A stretch of 44,714 bases of DNA. It comes from an uncultured Clostridia bacterium (lineage in GTDB: Bacteria; Bacillota; Clostridia; Peptostreptococcales; Anaerovoracaceae). Below the pieces are notes generated by a model. The model made no database searches. It worked only from the letters and a program-made list of their open reading frames with translations, and had not been told where the DNA came from. Numbering within the stretch: the first letter of the stretch is position 1; the number at the start of each line of letters is the position of its first letter. The position numbers and the translations under genes are program-made. Positions 38,877-44,714 of this stretch are shown here, piece after piece. The stretch covers positions 1-44,714 of the forward strand of contig CAKQIZ010000005.1 of assembly GCA_934247125.1 (NCBI GenBank), written 5' to 3'.

Positions 38877-40175
38877 ATGATAAAAATAGCTGTCTCGGCA
38901 TCGAGAAAATACAATGTCATAATGGATCGGGGCGCGCTCGGCAGAGCCGGCGAGCTGTTTGCTGACGCAGGGATCTTTTCAGGAAGTGTAAAGGCTGCAG
39001 GTGCTGCCGGGTCCGGGGCTCTCATGGCGAGGTCCGGGGGCGTGCAAAGTGACGCCTCCGGCGATACATCTGCGGAAACCACAAAAACTACAGTTTCGGC
39101 GCACGGCTCCAGAGAGCCGCGCGGCTCAGGTGCTGCCGGCGATACCCCGGGCATCGCCGGCGGGCGCAAAAAGCTCTGCATAGTTACCGACAAAAACGTC
39201 GCTCCCCTCTACGGCACCGAGGACGGCGAACTCTGGAGATCGCTTACTGACGCAGGCTTCGAGCTTTACAGATTCGTGTTCGAAGGCGGTGAAAAGACCA
39301 AGACGCTCGATACGCTGGCAGAGATCCTCAACTTCCTGGCAGACAACCGCTTCACGAGAAGCGACATGCTCGTCGCACTGGGCGGCGGCATCGTCGGCGA
39401 TGTGACCGGCTTCGCAGCGGCATCGTACCTCAGAGGCGTCGAATTCATCCAGATACCGACCACTCTGCTGGCCACGGTCGATTCTTCGGTAGGCGGCAAG
39501 ACAGGAGTCAACCTCAACGCAGGCAAAAACCTCGCAGGCGCTTTCTGGCAGCCGTCGCTGGTGATGTTCGACCCGAACGTTCTCAGGTCGCTGTCGTGCG
39601 ATACGATCCTCGACGGGATCGCCGAGGCTGTAAAGGCCGGATTCATAGCCGACCGCAGCATCACAGACGATGTATCGGCGCACGTGCCTGCAGGCGAAAG
39701 CTTTTCGGAACAGGACATAGACTTCCTGACACAGCTCGCGGCCAAAGCAGTCGAAGTGAAACGAGCAGTAGTCGAAGACGACGAACGAGAGACCGGCCGC
39801 AGACAGCTCCTCAATTTCGGGCACACGATCGCTCACGCTATCGAAAAATGCAGCGATTACAGCATCAGCCACGGACACGCAGTCGCTATCGGAATGACGA
39901 TCGTATCGGCAGCAGCTGATTCTCTTGGGTGGACAGAGGAAAAATGCACAAAAAGGCTGCTCCGTATACTCGATCAGTTCCGGTTCCCGCTGCAGTGCCC
40001 GTACAGCCCCGAAGAACTGACAGCTGCAGCTTTGCAGGACAAAAAGATCCGCGGCGACCGCATCACGCTCGTCATACCTGAAAATCACGGAAGCTGCACA
40101 CTGAAAACGATACCGACAGATGAACTGCAGCAGTTCATCACATGCGGGCTCGACGCACTGAAAACGATGCAGTGA
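38877..40175 (+). CDS. aroB: 3-dehydroquinate synthase with N-terminal insertion
   Basis: AroB converts DAHP to 3-dehydroquinate, using NAD and a metal ion. Family motifs are GGEKTKTL, GGGIVGDVTGFAAASYLRGV, PTTLLATVDSSVGGKTGVN, FGHTIAHAIE (metal His) and SHGHAVAIGM (metal His). At 432 residues it exceeds the usual ~355 by ~70. The excess is one Gly/Ala/Ser-rich segment (~33-97, DNA 38973-39167) between the first strand pair and KKLCIVTDKNV. That segment's DNA has a 9-bp-arm palindrome, GCCGGCGAT/ATCGCCGGC (39135-39161). All catalytic motifs are intact, so the insertion is probably a tolerated surface loop. Confidence 0.94.
   Translation: MIKIAVSASRKYNVIMDRGALGRAGELFADAGIFSGSVKAAGAAGSGALMARSGGVQSDASGDTSAETTKTTVSAHGSREPRGSGAAGDTPGIAGGRKKLCIVTDKNVAPLYGTEDGELWRSLTDAGFELYRFVFEGGEKTKTLDTLAEILNFLADNRFTRSDMLVALGGGIVGDVTGFAAASYLRGVEFIQIPTTLLATVDSSVGGKTGVNLNAGKNLAGAFWQPSLVMFDPNVLRSLSCDTILDGIAEAVKAGFIADRSITDDVSAHVPAGESFSEQDIDFLTQLAAKAVEVKRAVVEDDERETGRRQLLNFGHTIAHAIEKCSDYSISHGHAVAIGMTIVSAAADSLGWTEEKCTKRLLRILDQFRFPLQCPYSPEELTAAALQDKKIRGDRITLVIPENHGSCTLKTIPTDELQQFITCGLDALKTMQ
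38973..39167 (+). other. low-complexity insertion inside AroB
   Basis: This is a ~65-codon in-frame insertion, rich in Gly, Ala, Ser and Thr, between conserved N-terminal strands of AroB. It contains the inverted repeat GCCGGCGAT (39135-39143)/ATCGCCGGC (39153-39161) and an inner GGCTC/GAGCC repeat near 39110. Third-position GC is high. Confidence 0.7.
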
Positions 40176-40207
40176 GCTGCAAGATGCATTGAAAGGAACC
40201 ATGATCG

Positions 40208-41773
40208 ATGGACATAAAAATCATCCCCAAAAAACTGAAAGGCAGGCTCGATGCGCTGCCGTCAAAGTCGCACGCACACAGAGTGCTGATCGCGCAGAAG
40301 CTCGCACGCATGCAAAGTGCTGCAGGTACCGCAGCTGCAAACGCTGGCAGCTCACCCTGTCAGGTCAACATGAATGACGGTCATCACTGTCATGCTGCAG
40401 ACTGCGTCCATACTGAAGCGGCAAGCGCTGACAACGCACACGGCAGCGAGATCCCGACATTTTCAAAAGACATCGAAGCGACTAAAAGCTGCCTCGCTCA
40501 GCTTGACTGCGCTTCCCCGAGACTCAACTGCATAGAGAGTGGTTCGACGATGAGATTCATGCTCCCCGTGGTGATGGCGCTCAGAGACGAAGCGGTCTTT
40601 ATCGGGACAGGCAAACTGCCGTCGAGACCTATCTCCCCGCTCAAAGAGGAGATGGAGCGAAACGGCTGCACGTTTTCGCCCGGGACTGGCATCAGCGCAA
40701 ACAGCCGCAGCTGCTGTGAAACCGACATGCACACGGTGCCGGGATCTTCCGGCACCCCGGCAGCCGACACAGCCGATATCCCGGACGGCTTCAGCGAGAT
40801 ATGCACGATCAGAGGGCGGCTTCAGCCCGGCACTTACAGACTTGCCGGCAATGTCAGCTCACAGTTCATAACCGGTCTGCTCTTCGCACTGCCGCTGCTC
40901 GACGGCGACAGCACGCTGGAACTCACGACATCACTTGAATCCGCCGGATACGTGGATCTGACGCTGGACGTACTCAGAGATTTCGGTATAATGATAGACG
41001 AAAGACGATCCCCCGAAGGGTTCAATATATATGTAATAAACGGCAGTCAGCGATATACGGAACCGGCGGCAGTCACCGTACAGGGTGACTGGTCGAATGC
41101 CGCATTCTGGCTGGCATGCGGAGCGCTCGGCGGAGATGTGACGCTGGACGGCGTGGACTTGACGTCCTCGCAGCGCGACAAGGAGTTCGCGGATATCCTC
41201 ATGCAAATGGGCGCGCATCTCGAAGTCAGCACCGGCGGCGCGTCAGCAGATCATGAGGTTTCCAAAACTCCAGACACAGTGCTATGCTCCGCCTCCCCTG
41301 CCGCAACAGGCTACACGTCAGCTGCCGGCACGTCAGCTGCCGGCGGGCACAGCTCGATCAGATGCTCCGGCGACAGACTATGTGCTGTGGATATAGATGC
41401 AGCGCAGATCCCTGACCTGGTCCCGGTGCTTGCGACAGTGATGGCGCTGGCCGACGGCGCATCAGAGATCACGCATGCGGAAAGACTTCGCATCAAGGAA
41501 TCCGACCGCATCTTCACAGTACACGACTTCCTGTCAAAGCTCGGCGCCGATATCACCGATGAAGGCAGCGGTCTTTCCGTCAGGGGAAAGCGCACACTTC
41601 CCGGCGGAGAGGTCTGCGGACACAACGATCACCGTATCGTGATGGCGGCGGCAGTCGCATCGTGCGGATGCACCGGACCGGTCATCATCAGGGGCGCTGA
41701 AGCTGTGAACAAATCGTATCCTGATTTTTTCAGGGATTTTGCCGCACTGGGCGGTGAAGTATACGAACTGTAA
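40208..41773 (+). CDS. aroA: 3-phosphoshikimate 1-carboxyvinyltransferase (EPSP synthase) with three insertions
   Basis: AroA joins shikimate-3-phosphate and phosphoenolpyruvate. Family motifs are intact: LPSKSHAHRVLIA, ESGSTMRFMLPV, GNVSSQFITGLLFALPL, QGDWSNAAFWL, the catalytic DAAQIPDLVPVLA, and ESDRI and HNDHRIVMA. At 521 residues it is ~95 longer than usual. The excess falls into three low-complexity blocks between motifs: ~34-84, ~161-196 and ~341-388 (DNA 40307-40459, 40688-40795, 41228-41371). GAAAGGAACC precedes the start. The motif LPSKSHAHR resembles class II enzymes rather than the usual LPGSKS. Glyphosate response cannot be stated from this. Confidence 0.93.
   Translation: MDIKIIPKKLKGRLDALPSKSHAHRVLIAQKLARMQSAAGTAAANAGSSPCQVNMNDGHHCHAADCVHTEAASADNAHGSEIPTFSKDIEATKSCLAQLDCASPRLNCIESGSTMRFMLPVVMALRDEAVFIGTGKLPSRPISPLKEEMERNGCTFSPGTGISANSRSCCETDMHTVPGSSGTPAADTADIPDGFSEICTIRGRLQPGTYRLAGNVSSQFITGLLFALPLLDGDSTLELTTSLESAGYVDLTLDVLRDFGIMIDERRSPEGFNIYVINGSQRYTEPAAVTVQGDWSNAAFWLACGALGGDVTLDGVDLTSSQRDKEFADILMQMGAHLEVSTGGASADHEVSKTPDTVLCSASPAATGYTSAAGTSAAGGHSSIRCSGDRLCAVDIDAAQIPDLVPVLATVMALADGASEITHAERLRIKESDRIFTVHDFLSKLGADITDEGSGLSVRGKRTLPGGEVCGHNDHRIVMAAAVASCGCTGPVIIRGAEAVNKSYPDFFRDFAALGGEVYEL
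40307..40459 (+). other. low-complexity insertion 1 inside AroA
   Basis: This is a ~51-codon in-frame block, Ala/Gly/Ser/His/Cys-rich, between the KSHAHRVLIAQKLA and PTFSKDIEATKSCL elements. Most AroA proteins have only a few residues there. It differs from the other insertions in holding several His and Cys (NDGHHCHAADC). Confidence 0.65.
40688..40795 (+). other. low-complexity insertion 2 inside AroA
   Basis: This is a ~36-codon in-frame block between RNGCTFSPG and SEICTIRGRLQPG. It contains the inverted repeat GGTGCCGG (40735-40742)/CCGGCACC (40749-40756) with a 6-nt loop. Confidence 0.6.
41228..41371 (+). other. low-complexity insertion 3 inside AroA
   Basis: This is a ~48-codon in-frame Ser/Ala/Thr/Gly-rich block between MQMGAHLEVS and GDRLCAVDIDAAQIPD. 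It contains a perfect tandem duplication of 15 bp at 41315-41344, direct evidence of growth by duplication. Confidence 0.7.
41315..41344 (+). repeat. perfect 15-bp tandem duplication in aroA insertion 3
   Basis: ACGTCAGCTGCCGGC occurs twice in direct succession (41315-41329, 41330-41344), encoding TSAAG twice in frame. A third partial copy of its CTGCCGGC core is not present. The exact identity suggests a recent duplication. Confidence 0.9.
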
Positions 41774-41834
41774 GCATCTGCACCGCATTGAAAGAAAGCG
41801 CTGAAAAACCATAGTATAATAAGGAAAAAACCAT

Positions 41835-43022
41835 ATGAAATCAACTACAGGTAAAAACATAAAAGTGACCATCTGGGGCGGCTCCCATGAACCGGCAATC
41901 GGAGTGGATATCGAAGGTCTGCCCGCAGGCACGGAGATCGACATGACAGAGCTCGCCGCGTTCCTGAAAAGACGCGCGCCGGGAAACAGCCCCTTTGCAA
42001 CAAAACGCAAAGAGCCCGATATCCCGATCCCTGTAAACGGCCTTCGCCCTGCCGGCACACCGGCAATGCAGGACGCATCAGGAGACCCGGAATCTCCGAA
42101 CGGCACGGGCGCTGACAGCGATCAGAACACTGCCGGCACTGGCGGCCGCCGGATCATGATCACGACCGGCGACACTGTCTCACTTGAGATCAGAAACACC
42201 GATATGCGATCATCCGACTACAGATCGCTGCGCACCGTCCCGAGACCCGGACATGCGGACTACACCGCCAGACTCCGGTACGGCGACACGCTCAACATGG
42301 CAGGCGGCGGGCCGTTTTCCGCAAGAATGACAGCACCACTGTGCATCGCAGGCGGCATCGCACTGCAGATCCTCGCAGGACAAGGCATCACCATCGGAGC
42401 ACACATCGCATCGATCGGCAGCGTGCACGACACACGATTCGACCCGGTAAACACAGACCCCGCTCTGCTCAGATCGCTCGACGAACAGAACATGCCGGTG
42501 ATTTCCGAAAATGCGAAAATACAGATGGAAAAAGAGATCCGTCTCGCCATGGAAGACAGCGACTCCATAGGCGGCACCGTAGAAGTCTGCGCACTCAACG
42601 TGCCTGCAGGCATCGGCGGCGCCATGTACGACGGTCTGGAAAGCGCACTCGCACCGGTATTCTTCGGGATCCCGGCAGTCAAAGGCGTGGAGTTCGGTGC
42701 AGGCTTTGCAGCTTCAGAGCTGCGCGGCTCTGTGAACAACGACGCATTTTGCTGCGATGGAGACGTCGTAAAGACAAAAACGAACAACCACGGCGGTATC
42801 CTCGGAGGCATAACCTCCGGAATGCCCCTCATCGCAAGGCTGGCTTTCAAGCCGACGCCATCCATTGCGAAAGAGCAGGATTCCGTCGATCTGGATAAAA
42901 AAGAAAATACAAAACTCAAGGTAAAGGGCAGACACGACCCGTGCGTGGTCGTAAGAGCGGTTCCCATCGTTGAGGCCGCTCTAGCCCTGGGAATTTTAGA
43001 CTGTATGATGGAGGAAAAATAA
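41835..43022 (+). CDS. aroC: chorismate synthase with internal insertion
   Basis: AroC makes chorismate from EPSP with reduced FMN. Conserved parts are GSHEPAIGVDIEGLPAG at the start, KRRAPGNSPFATKRKEPD, RPGHADYTARLRYG, GGGPFSARMTAPLCIAGGIA and the C-terminal KTKTNNHGGILGGITSGMP and KGRHDPCVVVRAVP. Length is 395; the family has ~355-390. One insertion-like segment (~66-104, DNA 42030-42146), Gly/Asp/Asn/Pro-rich, follows KEPDIPI. It is edged by two copies of TGCCGGCA 81 bp apart. The stop overlaps the pheA start (TAATG). A TATAAT-like sequence 20 nt before its start lacks a -35. Confidence 0.94.
   Translation: MKSTTGKNIKVTIWGGSHEPAIGVDIEGLPAGTEIDMTELAAFLKRRAPGNSPFATKRKEPDIPIPVNGLRPAGTPAMQDASGDPESPNGTGADSDQNTAGTGGRRIMITTGDTVSLEIRNTDMRSSDYRSLRTVPRPGHADYTARLRYGDTLNMAGGGPFSARMTAPLCIAGGIALQILAGQGITIGAHIASIGSVHDTRFDPVNTDPALLRSLDEQNMPVISENAKIQMEKEIRLAMEDSDSIGGTVEVCALNVPAGIGGAMYDGLESALAPVFFGIPAVKGVEFGAGFAASELRGSVNNDAFCCDGDVVKTKTNNHGGILGGITSGMPLIARLAFKPTPSIAKEQDSVDLDKKENTKLKVKGRHDPCVVVRAVPIVEAALALGILDCMMEEK
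42030..42146 (+). other. low-complexity insertion inside AroC with flanking TGCCGGCA repeats
   Basis: This is a ~39-codon in-frame Gly/Asp/Asn/Pro-rich block. The palindrome TGCCGGCA occurs at 42050-42057 and 42131-42138, exactly 81 bp apart and in the same frame, near both ends of the block. Confidence 0.6.
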
Positions 43023-44173
43023 TGACAACAAAAAATTTAGAACAGATGAGACACGATATCGACAACATCGATACACAGATAACCGATCTGTTCAAACAGA
43101 GAATGGAGACATCACTGGAAATCGCAAAATACAAGCAGGAAAACGCCATCCCTGTTCTCAGCGATTCGAGAGAAAAGGAAATAATGCACAAGATCTCAGA
43201 GCAGATCGGCGAGCCGTTCGACGGATACGCAAGACTCCTCTTCAATACTATTTTCGACGCCAGCAGATCATGCCAGAACAACTATCTGGCAAGGAAGTCA
43301 GATCTGGCTGAGAGAATAGAAGCTGCACTCCGGCAGACTCCGAAGCTTTTCCCCAAAAAAGCAGTCGTAGCATGCCAGGGCGTTGCAGGCTCATATTCAC
43401 AGGCAGCATGCGAAAGACTTTTCGAAGTGCCGAGCATCATGTTCTTCAACAGCTTCGAAGGCGTTTTCAATGCCGTTGAAAAAGGCCTCTGCCAGTACGG
43501 CATCCTGCCGATCGAAAACAGCTCATACGGCTCGGTCGGCACAGTTTACGACCTCATGCAGAACTACAATTTCCATATCGTGCGCGGCATCCGTCAGAGG
43601 ATAAGCCATAACCTGATGGCAAAAGCCGGCACCAGGCTTTCCGATGTAAAGGAGATCTTCTCGCATGAACAGGCTATCGGCCAGTGCGGGGAATTCCTTA
43701 AAACGCTCAGGGATGTAAAAGTGACAGTCTGCGAAAACACAGCTCTGGCTGCAAAGATGGTCGCAGAGAGCGACAGGAACGACGTCGCAGCGATCTCGTC
43801 GAAGGAATGCCTCGATCTCTATGGGCTCGAACTTCTCAAAAAGCACATTCAGGTGAGCGACAACAACTATACGCGCTTCATCTGCATCTCAAAGAACATG
43901 GAGATCTATCCGGGATCGAACAAGATCAGTCTGATCCTTTCACTGCCGCATGTACCGCGTTCACTTTATCACACTATTGCAAAGTTCGCGGCGCTGGGTA
44001 TCAACCTGACGAAGCTGGAGTCAAGGCCTATACCGGGCAGCGACTTCGAGTTCATGTTCTACTTCGACCTGGAGGCGTCGGTCTACTCGCCTGAGCTGAT
44101 CAATCTGTTGAGCGAGCTTGAAAACCAGCCGGAAACATTCGTATTCCTGGGCTGCTACACTGAAATCATCTAG
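43022..44173 (+). CDS. pheA: bifunctional chorismate mutase / prephenate dehydratase
   Basis: This 383-residue protein makes phenylpyruvate from chorismate. Residues 1-90 are an AroQ-type chorismate mutase (LEQMRHDIDNIDTQITDLFKQRM, EIAKYKQEN). Residues ~108-290 are the dehydratase (ACQGVAGSYSQAA, GILPIENSSYGSVGTVYDLM, and NNYTRFICIS for the catalytic Thr-Arg-Phe). Residues ~295-383 are an ACT domain with the Phe-binding motif ESRPIPG, so feedback inhibition by Phe is expected. The start overlaps the aroC stop by 1 nt. With TyrA in the same operon it completes both branches from chorismate. Confidence 0.95.
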   Translation: MTTKNLEQMRHDIDNIDTQITDLFKQRMETSLEIAKYKQENAIPVLSDSREKEIMHKISEQIGEPFDGYARLLFNTIFDASRSCQNNYLARKSDLAERIEAALRQTPKLFPKKAVVACQGVAGSYSQAACERLFEVPSIMFFNSFEGVFNAVEKGLCQYGILPIENSSYGSVGTVYDLMQNYNFHIVRGIRQRISHNLMAKAGTRLSDVKEIFSHEQAIGQCGEFLKTLRDVKVTVCENTALAAKMVAESDRNDVAAISSKECLDLYGLELLKKHIQVSDNNYTRFICISKNMEIYPGSNKISLILSLPHVPRSLYHTIAKFAALGINLTKLESRPIPGSDFEFMFYFDLEASVYSPELINLLSELENQPETFVFLGCYTEII

Positions 44174-44189
44174 CAGCATCCGCTGCTGT

Positions 44190-44237
44190 GAGAAAATGCC
44201 GGGATCCTGCACACGTTTTGGCATTTTCTCTTTTTTT
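44190..44237 (+). terminator. intrinsic terminator between pheA and aroE
   Basis: GAGAAAATGCC (44190-44200) pairs perfectly with GGCATTTTCTC (44220-44230), followed by a run of seven T. It lies 16 nt after pheA and ~23 nt before the aroE start. The run of T merges into AAAGGAGG, the aroE ribosome binding site. No new promoter is visible in between, so it likely lowers rather than abolishes aroE transcription, or aroE depends on read-through. Confidence 0.75.
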
Positions 44238-44259
44238 AAAGGAGGCTTGAAACAAAACA

Positions 44260-44714
44260 ATGAAATACGGACTTATAGGAAAAACGCTGGTGCACAGCTA
44301 CTCCAAAGAGATCCACGAGGCTCTGGGAAAATACACATATGAGCTGTTCAGCCTTTCCGAGGATGAAATGCCCGGATTCATAAAGGCTCGCGATTTCGGC
44401 GGTCTGAACGTCACGATCCCGTACAAGAAAGATGTCATCCCGCTCTGCGATGAGATCTCGCCGCTGGCAGAGGCTATCGGTGCAGTCAACACGCTTTACT
44501 GGAAGCCGGCGGACGCTGCAAAGGGCCGCAGGCTGGTCGGCCACAATACCGACTACGAAGGTTTTCTCTACGCTGCAAAGCGCGCAAAAATATCTTTTGC
44601 GGGCAAGACCGTGCTCATACTGGGCACCGGCGGTACATCGCTGATGGCGAGAAAAGCCGCCGCAGACAACGGAGCTGTGCAGATCTACATAGCATCGCGA
44701 AAGCCTTCGCCGCA
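44260..44714 (+). CDS. aroE: shikimate dehydrogenase, N-terminal part
   Basis: About 151 residues are visible; the gene continues past the window edge. AroE reduces 3-dehydroshikimate to shikimate with NADPH. Substrate-site motifs are HSYSKEIH (Ser-x-Ser), NVTIPYKK (catalytic Lys), GAVNTL and GHNTDYEGF (Asn/Asp), followed by the start of the NADP-binding fold (VLILGTGGTSLMA). AAAGGAGG lies ~14 nt before the ATG, part of the transcript after the pheA terminator. There is no low-complexity insertion in the visible part. Confidence 0.94.
   Translation, partial: MKYGLIGKTLVHSYSKEIHEALGKYTYELFSLSEDEMPGFIKARDFGGLNVTIPYKKDVIPLCDEISPLAEAIGAVNTLYWKPADAAKGRRLVGHNTDYEGFLYAAKRAKISFAGKTVLILGTGGTSLMARKAAADNGAVQIYIASRKPSP

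Noticed and set aside
41800..41834. TATAAT-like sequence before aroC as an internal promoter
   Set aside because: No -35 at 15-19 nt; the nearest TTGAAA is 21 nt away.
1..44714. tRNA, rRNA, CRISPR arrays, insertion sequences
   Set aside because: Looked for T-loop words, regularly spaced repeats and transposase-like frames on both strands; none found.

Overview
The window looks like a chromosomal segment of an anaerobic, amino-acid-fermenting member of the Clostridia (Bacillota). The signs are indolepyruvate:ferredoxin oxidoreductase next to arylacetate-CoA ligases, the HydE/HydG/HydF maturases of [FeFe]-hydrogenase, a 3-hydroxybutyryl-CoA dehydrogenase, strong AGGAGG ribosome binding sites and a Gram-positive surface protein. 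An Anaerovoracaceae-like lineage is my guess only. I see no tRNA, rRNA, CRISPR array or insertion sequence.

Layout. 1-3806 (minus): paaK, iorA, iorB and the start of a second paaK, an aromatic 2-oxoacid oxidation module. 3807-5733: a gene-poor stretch with a candidate small RNA, then rpmE (minus) and an arylamine N-acetyltransferase (plus) with overlapping divergent promoters. 5776-10288 (minus): hydE-hydG-hydF. 10330-14680 (minus): rho, a DUF1385 membrane protein and prmC, followed by a structured, terminator-bearing leader in front of hydE. 14841-15871: hbd. 16020-19281: a regulatory patch with a secreted protein, an ECF-type sigma factor with a likely anti-sigma protein, and three XRE regulators. 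19286-23346 (minus): AEC transporter, DUF1846, a 30-residue membrane peptide, DUF1934 and hslO. 23597-28300 (plus): HtrA protease, a four-domain Cna-B surface protein and a GIY-YIG protein. 28297-36306 (minus): a complete RiPP gene cluster. 36577-end (plus): an aromatic amino acid operon, aroF-tyrA-aroB-aroA-aroC-pheA-(aroE).

Two systems stand out. The RiPP cluster encodes a 38-residue Cys/Thr-rich precursor with a streptolysin-S-like APGG junction, a SagB-type dehydrogenase, a SagC-like protein, a YcaO cyclodehydratase, an ABC exporter and two CPBP (SagE-like) proteins. It also contains a radical SAM/SPASM enzyme, which the classical streptolysin-S gene set lacks. The product is therefore probably an azole-containing peptide carrying an additional radical-SAM modification. 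The aro operon is preceded by its own promoter, a 28-codon leader peptide with a Phe/Tyr run, a perfect intrinsic terminator and a competing antiterminator pairing. This is a textbook-style ribosome-mediated attenuator in an organism group that more often uses T-boxes.

A third theme crosses the window. HydF, HydE, AroB, AroA (three times), AroC and the DUF1385 C-terminus carry long in-frame, GC-rich, Ala/Gly/Ser/Pro-rich segments placed between conserved motifs. Several of these contain DNA palindromes. Similar DNA also fills the hydE-hydG spacer.
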